A DNA stretch of 7,295 bases, taken from assembly GCA_016929735.1 (NCBI GenBank), contig JAFGID010000041.1, forward strand, positions 1-7,295, written 5' to 3'. How positions within the stretch are numbered: position 1 is the first letter of the stretch; each line of letters starts with the position of its first letter. This document shows, piece by piece, positions 1 through 6,193 of this stretch. The DNA is from Ignavibacteriales bacterium (GTDB lineage Bacteria; Bacteroidota; Ignavibacteria; Ignavibacteriales; Melioribacteraceae). A program made the position numbers and the translations under genes. The notes below the pieces were generated by a model. It saw only the letters and a list, made by a program, of their open reading frames with translations. It did not search any database and was not told where the DNA came from.

Positions 1-183
1 GAAATTCAATATGATGGTTGGAAATTATCGCCATATCTTCAAATTATTAATATTGGAAATAGACAGAACGTCTGGTTCATTAACTACAATGATAAATATG
101 AAAACAAAATGATTATTCAAGAGGTAGATGAAACAGACATGTTTCCTATACTTCCAAGCATTGGTGTTTCTATTGAATTCTAA
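1..183 (+). CDS. C-terminus of an outer-membrane beta-barrel protein, probably TonB-dependent receptor (partial, 5' end outside window)
   Basis: Frame 1 is open from the first base to a TAA at 181-183, giving 60 residues. The fragment reads like the last barrel strands of a Bacteroidota-type TonB-dependent receptor. It has alternating polar and aromatic residues, a segment of the form SPYLQIINIGNRQNVWF (typical penultimate strands), and an end of FPILPSIGVSIEF. The 'lPsiGv.feF' ending with a terminal Phe is the usual final strand recognised by the BAM machinery. Such receptors sit in the outer membrane and import ligands with TonB energy. The plug domain and TonB box lie outside the window, so the substrate cannot be inferred. 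The next gene, a DUF4249-like lipoprotein 12 nt downstream, is a common partner of such receptors and supports the call. Another outer-membrane barrel family is possible. Confidence 0.75.
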   Translation, partial: EIQYDGWKLSPYLQIINIGNRQNVWFINYNDKYENKMIIQEVDETDMFPILPSIGVSIEF

Positions 184-188
184 GAGGA
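184..188 (+). promoter_or_regulatory. Ribosome binding site of the DUF4249-like lipoprotein gene
   Basis: GAGGA lies 7 nt before the ATG at 196, starting at the base after the receptor stop codon. The site sits in the 12-nt gap, so the two genes are probably co-transcribed and the ATG is well supported. Confidence 0.6.
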
Positions 189-195
189 AAAATTT

Positions 196-1065
196 ATGAG
201 TAAATTATTTATTAAATCACTTATAATTATAAATCTATTTTACTTTGGTTGTGGTGACCCAATTGTTGATATAAATAACGTTGAGTATAATCCTAAAATT
301 GCTGTTGAAGCATATTTGTATCCTGGTAAGGATATTAGTGATGTGAAAATTATGCGAAATTTCCCAATTAATAAAAAAATAAACGAATCTGAAATTTATC
401 TAAACCCTACTGATAACTTCGTTAATGCTAAAATAAATGGAAATGCTTTATTATTTGATAACGTAAGTAAGACATATTATTACAATACGATTGACTTAAA
501 ATATGGTGAGACATATAATATAGAAATCGAAGCGACATTTGATGGCCAAAAATTTCGAACCAATTCAAGCACCACAATACCTGATAGTGGATTTAAAATT
601 CTCAATAATAACTTAGGAACGATAAAATACAACACAGAGAATATTATAATTAAATTTAATCCATCGCCAAGCTCGGATTTTTATTTGTTTTCAATAATTG
701 CAGACTCAGCCAGCCCCGATAATTTTATTTATGATAATCCCTTTCTACCAAATTTAACAAGGGAAGATATAGAAAAAAACTTCAATTCGTTTCTATATCA
801 ATATAGATATCTTCAAAATATTTTACCTGACCCAACAAAAACTTATGAGTTAAAAATTGAAGTATATGATGCATGGTTTTATAGTCCATATCGAGTAATC
901 GTATATGCATGCGATAAAAACTTCAAAGACTATTTTCTTTCAAATCAATTTCTTCAACAGTTTGATGGTAATTTCAACGAACCGAAAAAAATTATGCAGG
1001 GAGATGGCATTGGTATATTTGGTTCAGCTATTATTGATACTGTAAGATTTATACTAATACCATAA
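196..1065 (+). CDS. DUF4249-like outer-membrane-associated lipoprotein
   Basis: This encodes a 289-residue secreted lipoprotein. The N-terminus has Lys3 and Lys7, a hydrophobic stretch at about residues 8-17, and a relaxed lipobox ending FGC with Cys19 as the likely lipidated residue, so the mature protein starts CGDP. The rest is beta-rich and without enzyme motifs. Features matching DUF4249 are a segment NPKIAVEAYLYPG at about 32-44, a 'GETYNIEIEA..DGQKF....TTIP' strand pattern at about 104-129, and a C-terminal FNEPKKI...GDGIGIFGSA block. That last block corresponds to the family's 'f.eP..i..n...G.GiFgs' ending. The family is found in Bacteroidota and relatives, often just downstream of a TonB-dependent receptor, as here, but its biochemical role is not established. 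A surface or periplasmic accessory role to the upstream receptor is inference. Lipoprotein status is more certain than family membership. Confidence 0.7.
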   Translation: MSKLFIKSLIIINLFYFGCGDPIVDINNVEYNPKIAVEAYLYPGKDISDVKIMRNFPINKKINESEIYLNPTDNFVNAKINGNALLFDNVSKTYYYNTIDLKYGETYNIEIEATFDGQKFRTNSSTTIPDSGFKILNNNLGTIKYNTENIIIKFNPSPSSDFYLFSIIADSASPDNFIYDNPFLPNLTREDIEKNFNSFLYQYRYLQNILPDPTKTYELKIEVYDAWFYSPYRVIVYACDKNFKDYFLSNQFLQQFDGNFNEPKKIMQGDGIGIFGSAIIDTVRFILIP

Positions 1066-1068
1066 TTT

Positions 1069-1842
1069 CTATCTATGTTTTCGTAATTTTTTTAATGCTT
1101 CTTTGGCTGCAACCTGCTCGGCGTCTTTAATCTTTTTGCCGATACCTGTAGCATAATCTACATTATTTATAATTACTGATACTTTGAATTGTTTATTGTG
1201 GTCAGGTCCCGATTCTTCGACTAAATGATATTTAGGTTCATATATTTTTAGCGAATGTGTTAATTCAAGTAATTGACCTTTGTAATTCGGATCGTCTTTG
1301 AACTTGTCTTTCTTTAGATTTGGTTTTATTATCCATTTGAAGATGAATGCTCTCGTCTTAACTAATCCTAAATCAAAATAAACCGCACCAATGAATGCTT
1401 CCATTGTATCAGATAAAATTGTTTTCAAACTAAAATGATTATCATTTTTATATCTTTTATCATATATAAGAAATTTTTCTAACTTCATTTTTTCAGCAAC
1501 AGATGCTAACATATTTCTATTAACAAAAAATGTTCTCGACTTAGTTAAAAATCCTTCATCTTCATTGGAAAAATTATTGAATAGATATTCTGCGACAATA
1601 AAGTTTAAAATACTATCGCCCAAAAATTCTAATCTTTCATTTGATTTGCCTTCTTTGGGTAGGAATTCAAGGTAAGAGCGGTGGGTAAAAGCTTTACGAT
1701 AATAATTGATATTGTTGATTTCTTCGCCGACTAATTTTTCAATTTTTTTTTTATAGCCGGCGAAGATTTCTATATAATTCTCATATTTTACAATATTGGT
1801 ATTTGAGGGTTTGAAAATCTTATCAAAAAATTTTTTTAACAA
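1069..1842 (-). CDS. rnc: Ribonuclease III
   Basis: This is a 257-residue RNase III, an Mg2+-dependent endonuclease that cleaves double-stranded RNA in rRNA processing and mRNA decay. The signature NERLEFLGDS spans residues 68-77. Catalytic or metal-binding acidic residues are visible at Glu69, Glu72, Asp76, Glu96 (in DEG), Asp145 and Glu148 (in SDTMEAFIGA). A dsRNA-binding domain follows at about 184-254, with the expected GPDHNKQF and DAEQVAAKEALKKL segments. The N-terminus is about 30 residues longer than in E. coli, as in Bacteroidota/Chlorobi homologues. The frame is closed upstream by the fabF stop, which is in the same frame, and no other ATG, GTG or TTG occurs before the catalytic motif. 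The start must therefore be TTG at 1842 unless a rarer codon is used. No clear Shine-Dalgarno site precedes it, so low, coupled translation after fabF is likely. Confidence 0.96.
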   Translation of the reverse strand: MLKKFFDKIFKPSNTNIVKYENYIEIFAGYKKKIEKLVGEEINNINYYRKAFTHRSYLEFLPKEGKSNERLEFLGDSILNFIVAEYLFNNFSNEDEGFLTKSRTFFVNRNMLASVAEKMKLEKFLIYDKRYKNDNHFSLKTILSDTMEAFIGAVYFDLGLVKTRAFIFKWIIKPNLKKDKFKDDPNYKGQLLELTHSLKIYEPKYHLVEESGPDHNKQFKVSVIINNVDYATGIGKKIKDAEQVAAKEALKKLRKHR

Positions 1843-1845
1843 GAA

Positions 1846-3090
1846 TTAACCCATAAATTTCTTAAACAATAATGAAACGTTGTGTCCACCAAATCCAAAT
1901 GAATTACTTAAGGCATAATTGATTTCTCTTTCTTTCGCTTTTAGAGGTGTATAATCAAGATCACATTCAGGATCGGGATTAGTTAGATTTATCGTGGGCG
2001 GAATAATACTATTCTTTATTGATAAAATAGTCGTCATAGATTCTACTGCACCAGCAGCACCCAATAAGTGTCCAACCATAGACTTGATAGAATTTATTGA
2101 CAATTTGTATGCATGTTGCCCAAATAAATTCTTAATCGCTTTAGTTTCATTTAAATCATTCAATTCGGTAGAAGTACCATGAGCATTGATGTGATCTATT
2201 TGCTCAGGATTAAGCTCTCCATCACGCAGAGCTTCCTTCATTGCTCGATATGCACCTTCACCTTCTGGGGCAGGTGCTGTTATATGATGAGCGTCTGCCG
2301 TAAAACCTACTCCGATAATCTCGCCTAAAATTTCAGCCCCTCTTTTAACAGCGTGTTCATATTCTTCTAATACTAATGCACCAGCTCCTTCTGCCATCAC
2401 AAAACCACTTCTATCTTTATCGAACGGACGACAAGCTTCTAAATATCTATCATTCCAAGTTGATATTGCACGAGCCGCATTGAAGCCGCCAACTGCCATT
2501 GGAGTAATTGAAGATTCTGAGCCACCACACACCATAACATCTGCTGAACCCCTTTGAATCATCATAAAAGATACACCCACTGCATGAGCAGAAGTTGCAC
2601 AAGCAGAAGTTGTAGCAAAATTGGGACCCTTTAATCCATACATTATCGAAATATGTCCAGCAGCTATATCAGATATCATCATCGGAACGAAAAATGGGCT
2701 TATGCTTCTTGGTCCGTTTGCTAAATACGCATTATGCTGAGTTTCCCAAGTATGGATTCCACCTATACCGCTTCCATATAATACACCAATTTTATTTTTA
2801 TCAACTGTTTCAAAATTAAATTTTGCAGCTTCGATTGCCTGAACTGCTGAAGCAATAGCAATGTGTGTATACGGATCCATTCTTTTTACTGCTTTCTTAT
2901 CAATATATAATAATGGGTCAAAATTTTTCACTTCAAATGCAAACTTTGTATCAAATGCACTTGTATCAAATCTTGTTATTAAATTAACTCCGTTTTTTCC
3001 CTCAACTAATCCTTTCCAAGTTTCTTCAGCAGTATTACCAATTGCTGTTACTGCACCGACACCAGTTATAACTACTCGTCTTTTAGCCAT
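1846..3090 (-). CDS. fabF: Beta-ketoacyl-ACP synthase II
   Basis: This 414-residue condensing enzyme of type II fatty acid synthesis elongates acyl chains by decarboxylative Claisen condensation with malonyl-ACP in the cytoplasm. The thiolase-fold catalytic set is complete. The nucleophile is Cys164 in TTSACAT, with His304 in NAHGTST, Lys336 and His341 in SIKSMVGHLLGAAG, and the Phe-gated loop GFGG at 399-402. Length and the N-terminal RRVVITGVGAVTAIGN match the FabF family (about 412 residues) rather than FabB. The ATG at 3090 is supported by GGAG at 3103-3100, 9 nt upstream. The gene follows acpP after a 78-nt gap holding an inverted repeat, and its stop codon is 3 nt before the rnc start. 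No second ketoacyl synthase of this class is present in the window. Confidence 0.97.
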   Translation of the reverse strand: MAKRRVVITGVGAVTAIGNTAEETWKGLVEGKNGVNLITRFDTSAFDTKFAFEVKNFDPLLYIDKKAVKRMDPYTHIAIASAVQAIEAAKFNFETVDKNKIGVLYGSGIGGIHTWETQHNAYLANGPRSISPFFVPMMISDIAAGHISIMYGLKGPNFATTSACATSAHAVGVSFMMIQRGSADVMVCGGSESSITPMAVGGFNAARAISTWNDRYLEACRPFDKDRSGFVMAEGAGALVLEEYEHAVKRGAEILGEIIGVGFTADAHHITAPAPEGEGAYRAMKEALRDGELNPEQIDHINAHGTSTELNDLNETKAIKNLFGQHAYKLSINSIKSMVGHLLGAAGAVESMTTILSIKNSIIPPTINLTNPDPECDLDYTPLKAKEREINYALSNSFGFGGHNVSLLFKKFMG

Positions 3091-3099
3091 TTTATATTA

Positions 3100-3103
3100 C
3101 TCC
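3100..3103 (-). promoter_or_regulatory. Ribosome binding site of fabF
   Basis: The minus strand reads GGAG followed by 9 nt and the fabF ATG at 3090. It lies downstream of the acpP-fabF hairpin, so fabF can be initiated independently of acpP translation. Confidence 0.7.
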
Positions 3104-3127
3104 AGTTAAATGGTTTCAAATTTTAGA

Positions 3128-3158
3128 ATTAAAGTCACGGGAACACCGTGACTTTAAT
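3128..3158 (-). terminator. Perfect 13-bp stem-loop between acpP and fabF (candidate attenuator or partial terminator)
   Basis: Positions 3128-3140 (ATTAAAGTCACGG) and 3146-3158 (CCGTGACTTTAAT) are exact reverse complements separated by a 5-nt loop. In minus-strand RNA the loop reads UGUUC. The stem starts 10 nt after the acpP stop codon. Its 3' arm ends in CUUUAAU and is followed by UCUAAAAUUUG, so the U tract is broken and termination would probably be incomplete. A leaky terminator or a 3' stabilising hairpin here would give more acpP mRNA than fabF-rnc mRNA, which fits the high demand for acyl carrier protein. The repeat is directly seen; the function is inferred. Confidence 0.6.
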
Positions 3159-3168
3159 AGATTACAAA

Positions 3169-3402
3169 TTATGCAGTTTTTTCTTCAATATATTTTACTG
3201 CATCACCAACGGTTTGGATTTTCTCTGCATCTTCATCAGGAATCTTGATTCCGAATTTTTCTTCAAAACCCATAACTAATTCTACGATATCCAATGAATC
3301 GGCACCAAGGTCATTTAAGAAATGTGCTTCAGGTGTTATTTGAGATTCTTCAACACCTAACTTATCCATTACGATTTCTTTTACTTGTTCGATAACAGCC
3401 AT
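3169..3402 (-). CDS. acpP: Acyl carrier protein
   Basis: This 77-residue acidic protein carries growing acyl chains on a 4'-phosphopantetheine arm. The attachment site is Ser36 in the motif LGADSLDIVEL. The rest of recognition helix II (DIVELVMGFEEKF) carries the acidic residues that dock onto FabD, FabH, FabG and FabF. Length and the four-helix pattern are those of standard bacterial ACP. The ATG at 3402 is preceded by GGAG at 3412-3409 with 6-nt spacing, the best-placed ribosome binding site in the cluster and consistent with high expression. It sits between fabG (36-nt gap) and fabF (78-nt gap), the conserved fabG-acpP-fabF order. A hairpin follows its stop codon. Confidence 0.98.
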   Translation of the reverse strand: MAVIEQVKEIVMDKLGVEESQITPEAHFLNDLGADSLDIVELVMGFEEKFGIKIPDEDAEKIQTVGDAVKYIEEKTA

Positions 3403-3408
3403 TTTAAT

Positions 3409-3412
3409 CTCC
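3409..3412 (-). promoter_or_regulatory. Strong ribosome binding site of acpP
   Basis: GGAG sits 6 nt before the acpP ATG, preceded by a run of seven A residues that should keep the site unstructured. Just upstream, 3425-3420 reads TATAAT on the minus strand. No convincing -35 element stands at 16-18 nt from it, so I do not call a promoter. Confidence 0.7.
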
Positions 3413-3438
3413 TTTTTTTATTATAAGGTTAAAAATTT

Positions 3439-4197
3439 TTACATTACCATACCACCGTCAACTACAAATACTTGACCGGTAATATAATCTGAATCTTCAC
3501 TTGATAGGAATTTTACTACTTTCGCTATGTCTTCCGGTTTTCCCATCCTTTTCAATGGAACTACAGAAAGTAACGCTTGTTTTTGTTCTTCTGTTAATTT
3601 GTCCGTCATATCTGTTTGAATAAATCCGGGTGCAATAGCGTTCACCGTAATATTTCTACTTGCTAATTCTTTAGCATTTGATTTCGTCATTCCAATTACA
3701 CCCGCTTTAGAAGCAACGTAATTTGCTTGTCCCGGATTACCAATTATTCCAACAACAGATGCGATGTTGATAATTTTTCCATATCTTTGACTCATCATGG
3801 GTTTCAAGGCAGCTTTTGTATAAAAGAATACCCCTTTCAAATTAATATCAATCACTTTGGAAAAATCTTCATCACTCATCCGCAATAACAAACCATCTTT
3901 TGTAATTCCAGCATTGTTCACAAGAATATTTAAACCACCTAAGTTCTTTTCAGCAAACTCAACTGTTAGCTTAGCATCTTCAGCTAAAGCAGCATTGGCA
4001 GTAAATCCTAGTAATTTAATATTTGGATTATTAACTTCATTTAATATTTGCTTTGCTTCCTCATCGGGTGAACCTGAAGGAAATGCAATATCTGTAAATA
4101 CTACATTGCAACCATTCTTAGCCAGTTCTTTGACGATTGCTCTACCTATTCCACGTGAGCCACCTGTTACTATCGCTTTTTTATCTGATAAAATCAA
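3439..4197 (-). CDS. fabG: 3-oxoacyl-ACP reductase
   Basis: A 252-residue short-chain dehydrogenase/reductase that reduces 3-ketoacyl-ACP to 3-hydroxyacyl-ACP. With the start used here, the cofactor motif TGGSRGIG is at 11-18 and NNAG at 94-97. The catalytic tetrad is Asn119, Ser147 (IASVVG), Tyr160 and Lys164 (YVASK). The C-terminus GQVFVVDGGMVM is typical of FabG. No ATG lies near the N-terminus. TTG at 4197 is chosen because GGGAG at 4207-4203 precedes it by 5 nt, and the protein then begins MILSDKKAIVTGG, the usual FabG N-terminus. A TTG four codons upstream (4209) overlaps the Shine-Dalgarno site and is less likely. Asp36 ends the second beta strand, as in Bacteroidota FabG proteins, and may bias the enzyme towards NADH. 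Confidence 0.96.
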   Translation of the reverse strand: MILSDKKAIVTGGSRGIGRAIVKELAKNGCNVVFTDIAFPSGSPDEEAKQILNEVNNPNIKLLGFTANAALAEDAKLTVEFAEKNLGGLNILVNNAGITKDGLLLRMSDEDFSKVIDINLKGVFFYTKAALKPMMSQRYGKIINIASVVGIIGNPGQANYVASKAGVIGMTKSNAKELASRNITVNAIAPGFIQTDMTDKLTEEQKQALLSVVPLKRMGKPEDIAKVVKFLSSEDSDYITGQVFVVDGGMVM

Positions 4198-4274
4198 TAT
4201 TTCTCCCAATTTGCTTTTATATTAAAAACCAATATAAAAATATAATAATTAAATAGATTTATTTCCAAAAAAAA
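4198..4274 (-). other. AT-rich fabD-fabG intergenic gap
   Basis: This 77-nt gap is the second longest in the operon, 1 nt shorter than the acpP-fabF gap. It is nearly all A and T, begins on the minus strand with eight T residues after the fabD stop, and ends with the fabG ribosome binding site. TTGGAA occurs early in the gap, with TATTAT 15 nt later and TTATAT 17 nt later. These are weak promoter-like elements that such base composition can give by chance. The T run has no GC-rich stem before it, so I do not call a terminator. An internal promoter for fabG-acpP-fabF-rnc is possible but not shown. Confidence 0.3.
4203..4207 (-). promoter_or_regulatory. Ribosome binding site that sets the fabG TTG start
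   Basis: The minus strand reads GGGAG, 5 nt, then TTG at 4197. The site lies inside the longest possible reading frame, directly after the upstream TTG at 4209, which argues against that start. Confidence 0.65.
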
Positions 4275-5195
4275 TTACAATGTTGCAAGCTTTTCTAAAT
4301 CAGCGAACTTATCAATTCCAATACTTTTAACACTCGAATTGATTCTTTTGGTTAATCCTTGTAATACATTTCCTGGACCGATTTCTATAAAAGTATCAGC
4401 ACCATCATTGAGCATATTATTTATTGTTTGTTCCCATCTAACAGGTGCGGTAAGTTGCTCGAATAATAATTTTCTAATTTCTTCCGCCGCCACAGTCGAT
4501 TTAGCAGTAACATTTGGATATACTGGTATTGTGATATTATTAATAATCGTTTCGTCAAGTTTCTTCCTAAAAGTGGTTTTTGCGCTTTCCATTAAAGGAG
4601 AATGAAATGCACCACTAACTACTAATTCTTTAACTAATTTTGCACCTTCTGCTTTACAAATTTCCATTGCCTTATGAACACCAACCACCGAACCAGATAT
4701 AACAATTTGCCCAGGTGAATTAAAGTTGGCACATTGTACAATATTTACTTGAGAGACATTATTACATATTTCAACTAATTTTTCAGCTGGCAAACCAACG
4801 ACTGCAGCCATTGTCCCCTTTTGTTCAATTCCTGCTTGTAACATAGCTTGACCTCTTACTCTAACCAATTTCAGAGCATCAATAAAATTCATTGCCCCAG
4901 CACATACAAGAGATGAATATTCACCTAAAGAATGGCCAGCAACCATATCTGGTTTAATATTTTCAATTAATGAGTTCAAAACAATACTATGTAAAAATAT
5001 TGCTGGCTGCGTTACATCTGTTTGACGCAAATCATCCGCAGGCCCTTCAAACATTATCGTTGATATATTAAATCCAAGTGCTTCTTCTGCTTCTTTGAAC
5101 AAAGCTTGAACTTTCTGACTATTATCATAAATATCTTTAGCCATACCGATATATTGAGACCCCTGACCGGGAAAAAGAAAAGCTATCTTACCCAT
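4275..5195 (-). CDS. fabD: Malonyl-CoA:ACP transacylase
   Basis: This 306-residue enzyme transfers malonyl from CoA to AcpP, supplying the extender unit for FabH and FabF. With the start used here, the N-terminal FPGQGSQ is at 8-14. The nucleophile is Ser89 in GHSLGE, the substrate-carboxylate Arg is Arg114, the catalytic His is His198 in GAFHSP, and EIGPGNVLQGL lies near 271-281. Length matches the family (about 309 in E. coli). The frame is open to a TTG at 5207, but ATG at 5195 is preferred. GGAG at 5205-5202 lies 6 nt before it, and the protein then begins MGKIAFLFPGQGSQ as usual. This ATG shares one base with the fabH stop (TAATG), so translation is probably coupled to fabH. Confidence 0.97.
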   Translation of the reverse strand: MGKIAFLFPGQGSQYIGMAKDIYDNSQKVQALFKEAEEALGFNISTIMFEGPADDLRQTDVTQPAIFLHSIVLNSLIENIKPDMVAGHSLGEYSSLVCAGAMNFIDALKLVRVRGQAMLQAGIEQKGTMAAVVGLPAEKLVEICNNVSQVNIVQCANFNSPGQIVISGSVVGVHKAMEICKAEGAKLVKELVVSGAFHSPLMESAKTTFRKKLDETIINNITIPVYPNVTAKSTVAAEEIRKLLFEQLTAPVRWEQTINNMLNDGADTFIEIGPGNVLQGLTKRINSSVKSIGIDKFADLEKLATL

Positions 5196-6193
5196 TATAA
5201 ACTCCAAATCAGATACACAGAACCCCAGGTGAAACCCGCACCAAATGAAGTTAGAATAAGTTTATCACCTTTTTTTAATTTTTTATCTTTATAATATTCA
5301 GAAATACAAAGTGGAATTGTTGCAGCAGTTGTATTGCCATATTTATGAATATTTATCATAACTTTTTCTTTAGCGAGTTTCATTCTTTCTGCTGTTGCAT
5401 TTATGATTCTCATATTTGCTTGATGAGGAACAAGATATGCAATATCTTCTGATGTTAAATTATTTTTTTGCATTATCTCAACAGCAACATCAGCCATTCC
5501 ACTTACAGCAACTTTAAATACTGCTTTACCATCTTGATACACGTAATGCATTTTATTCTGGACTGTTTCAATAGATGATGGTCTTAAACTTCCACCTGCC
5601 TTCATATTTAATGCTTCGTGTCCACTACCATCACTGTATAAAATAGTATCAATAATTCCAGTATTTTCTTCGGAGGTAGGTTCTAGTAAGACTGCTGCTG
5701 CTGCATCCCCAAAAAGAATACAAGTGTTTCTGTCTGTATAATCAGCTATAGCACTCATTTTATCTGCACCTACTAACAATAATTTTTTACTTTTTCCACT
5801 CTCAACCAAACTTCTGGCCACCTGTATTGAATAAATAAATCCACTACACGCAGCGCTAACATCAAAGCACCAAGCATTCTTTGCTCCAATTTTATATTGG
5901 AGAAGACAAGAAGTTGAAGGAAAAAACATATCCGGTGTTATTGTTCCAACAACAATCGTATCAATTTCTTCGGGATTTACATTAAAATTCGCAAACATAT
6001 CTTTACAAGCTTCAACAGCCATATCACTTGTCGCACCGTGTTCAAATATTCTTCTTTCTTTTATACCAGTTCTTGTTGTAATCCATTCGTCAGTTGTATC
6101 AACTATTTTTTCAAAATATTTATTATCCAAAACTTTTTCCGGTACAAACATACCGACTGCTGTAATAGCGGCTCTAATTTTATTATTTTCCAT
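5195..6193 (-). CDS. fabH: Beta-ketoacyl-ACP synthase III
   Basis: A 332-residue initiating condensing enzyme that joins acyl-CoA to malonyl-ACP to start fatty acid synthesis. The catalytic triad is clear: Cys116 in VSAACSGF, His257 in PHQAN and Asn287 in KYGNTTAATIP. The N-terminal DEWITTRTGIKERR (about 35-48) and the C-terminal SFGAGFTWGS (about 316-325) are family hallmarks. Length is slightly above the E. coli enzyme (317). The start ATG at 6193 lies inside the end of plsX, an 11-nt overlap. The nearest purine-rich site, GGAAG at 6210-6206, is 12 nt away, longer than ideal, so reinitiation after plsX may matter. Primer choice (acetyl or branched acyl-CoA) cannot be read from the sequence by eye. 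Confidence 0.97.
   Translation of the reverse strand: MENNKIRAAITAVGMFVPEKVLDNKYFEKIVDTTDEWITTRTGIKERRIFEHGATSDMAVEACKDMFANFNVNPEEIDTIVVGTITPDMFFPSTSCLLQYKIGAKNAWCFDVSAACSGFIYSIQVARSLVESGKSKKLLLVGADKMSAIADYTDRNTCILFGDAAAAVLLEPTSEENTGIIDTILYSDGSGHEALNMKAGGSLRPSSIETVQNKMHYVYQDGKAVFKVAVSGMADVAVEIMQKNNLTSEDIAYLVPHQANMRIINATAERMKLAKEKVMINIHKYGNTTAATIPLCISEYYKDKKLKKGDKLILTSFGAGFTWGSVYLIWSL
5202..5205 (-). promoter_or_regulatory. Ribosome binding site that sets the fabD ATG start
   Basis: GGAG lies inside the end of fabH, 6 nt before the ATG at 5195. It overlaps the codon after the alternative TTG at 5207, which excludes that TTG as the main start. Confidence 0.7.

Noticed and set aside
1087..1093. 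T7 run downstream of the DUF4249-like gene as its terminator
   Set aside because: It encodes part of rnc on the other strand, and no stem precedes it on the plus strand.
3420..3425. Exact TATAAT on the minus strand before acpP as a promoter -10 box
   Set aside because: No acceptable -35 stands 16-18 nt upstream; the nearest TTGACG, in the fabG end, is 30 nt away. The implied leader would begin almost at the ribosome binding site, and the local AT bias makes chance likely.
3857..4225. 122-codon open frame on the plus strand opposite fabG
   Set aside because: Antisense to fabG, whose catalytic motifs are complete. The translated product has no recognisable pattern.
3091..4274. FapR- or FabT-type operator in the fab intergenic gaps
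   Set aside because: I saw no inverted repeat resembling known fatty-acid regulator sites. The only strong inverted repeat is the acpP-fabF hairpin, whose place suits an RNA element better than an operator.
4268..4277. Run of eight T (minus strand) just after the fabD stop as an intrinsic terminator
   Set aside because: The only preceding self-complementary bases (TTGCAA/TTGTAA) would leave a 2-nt loop and no GC-rich stem, so no workable hairpin forms.
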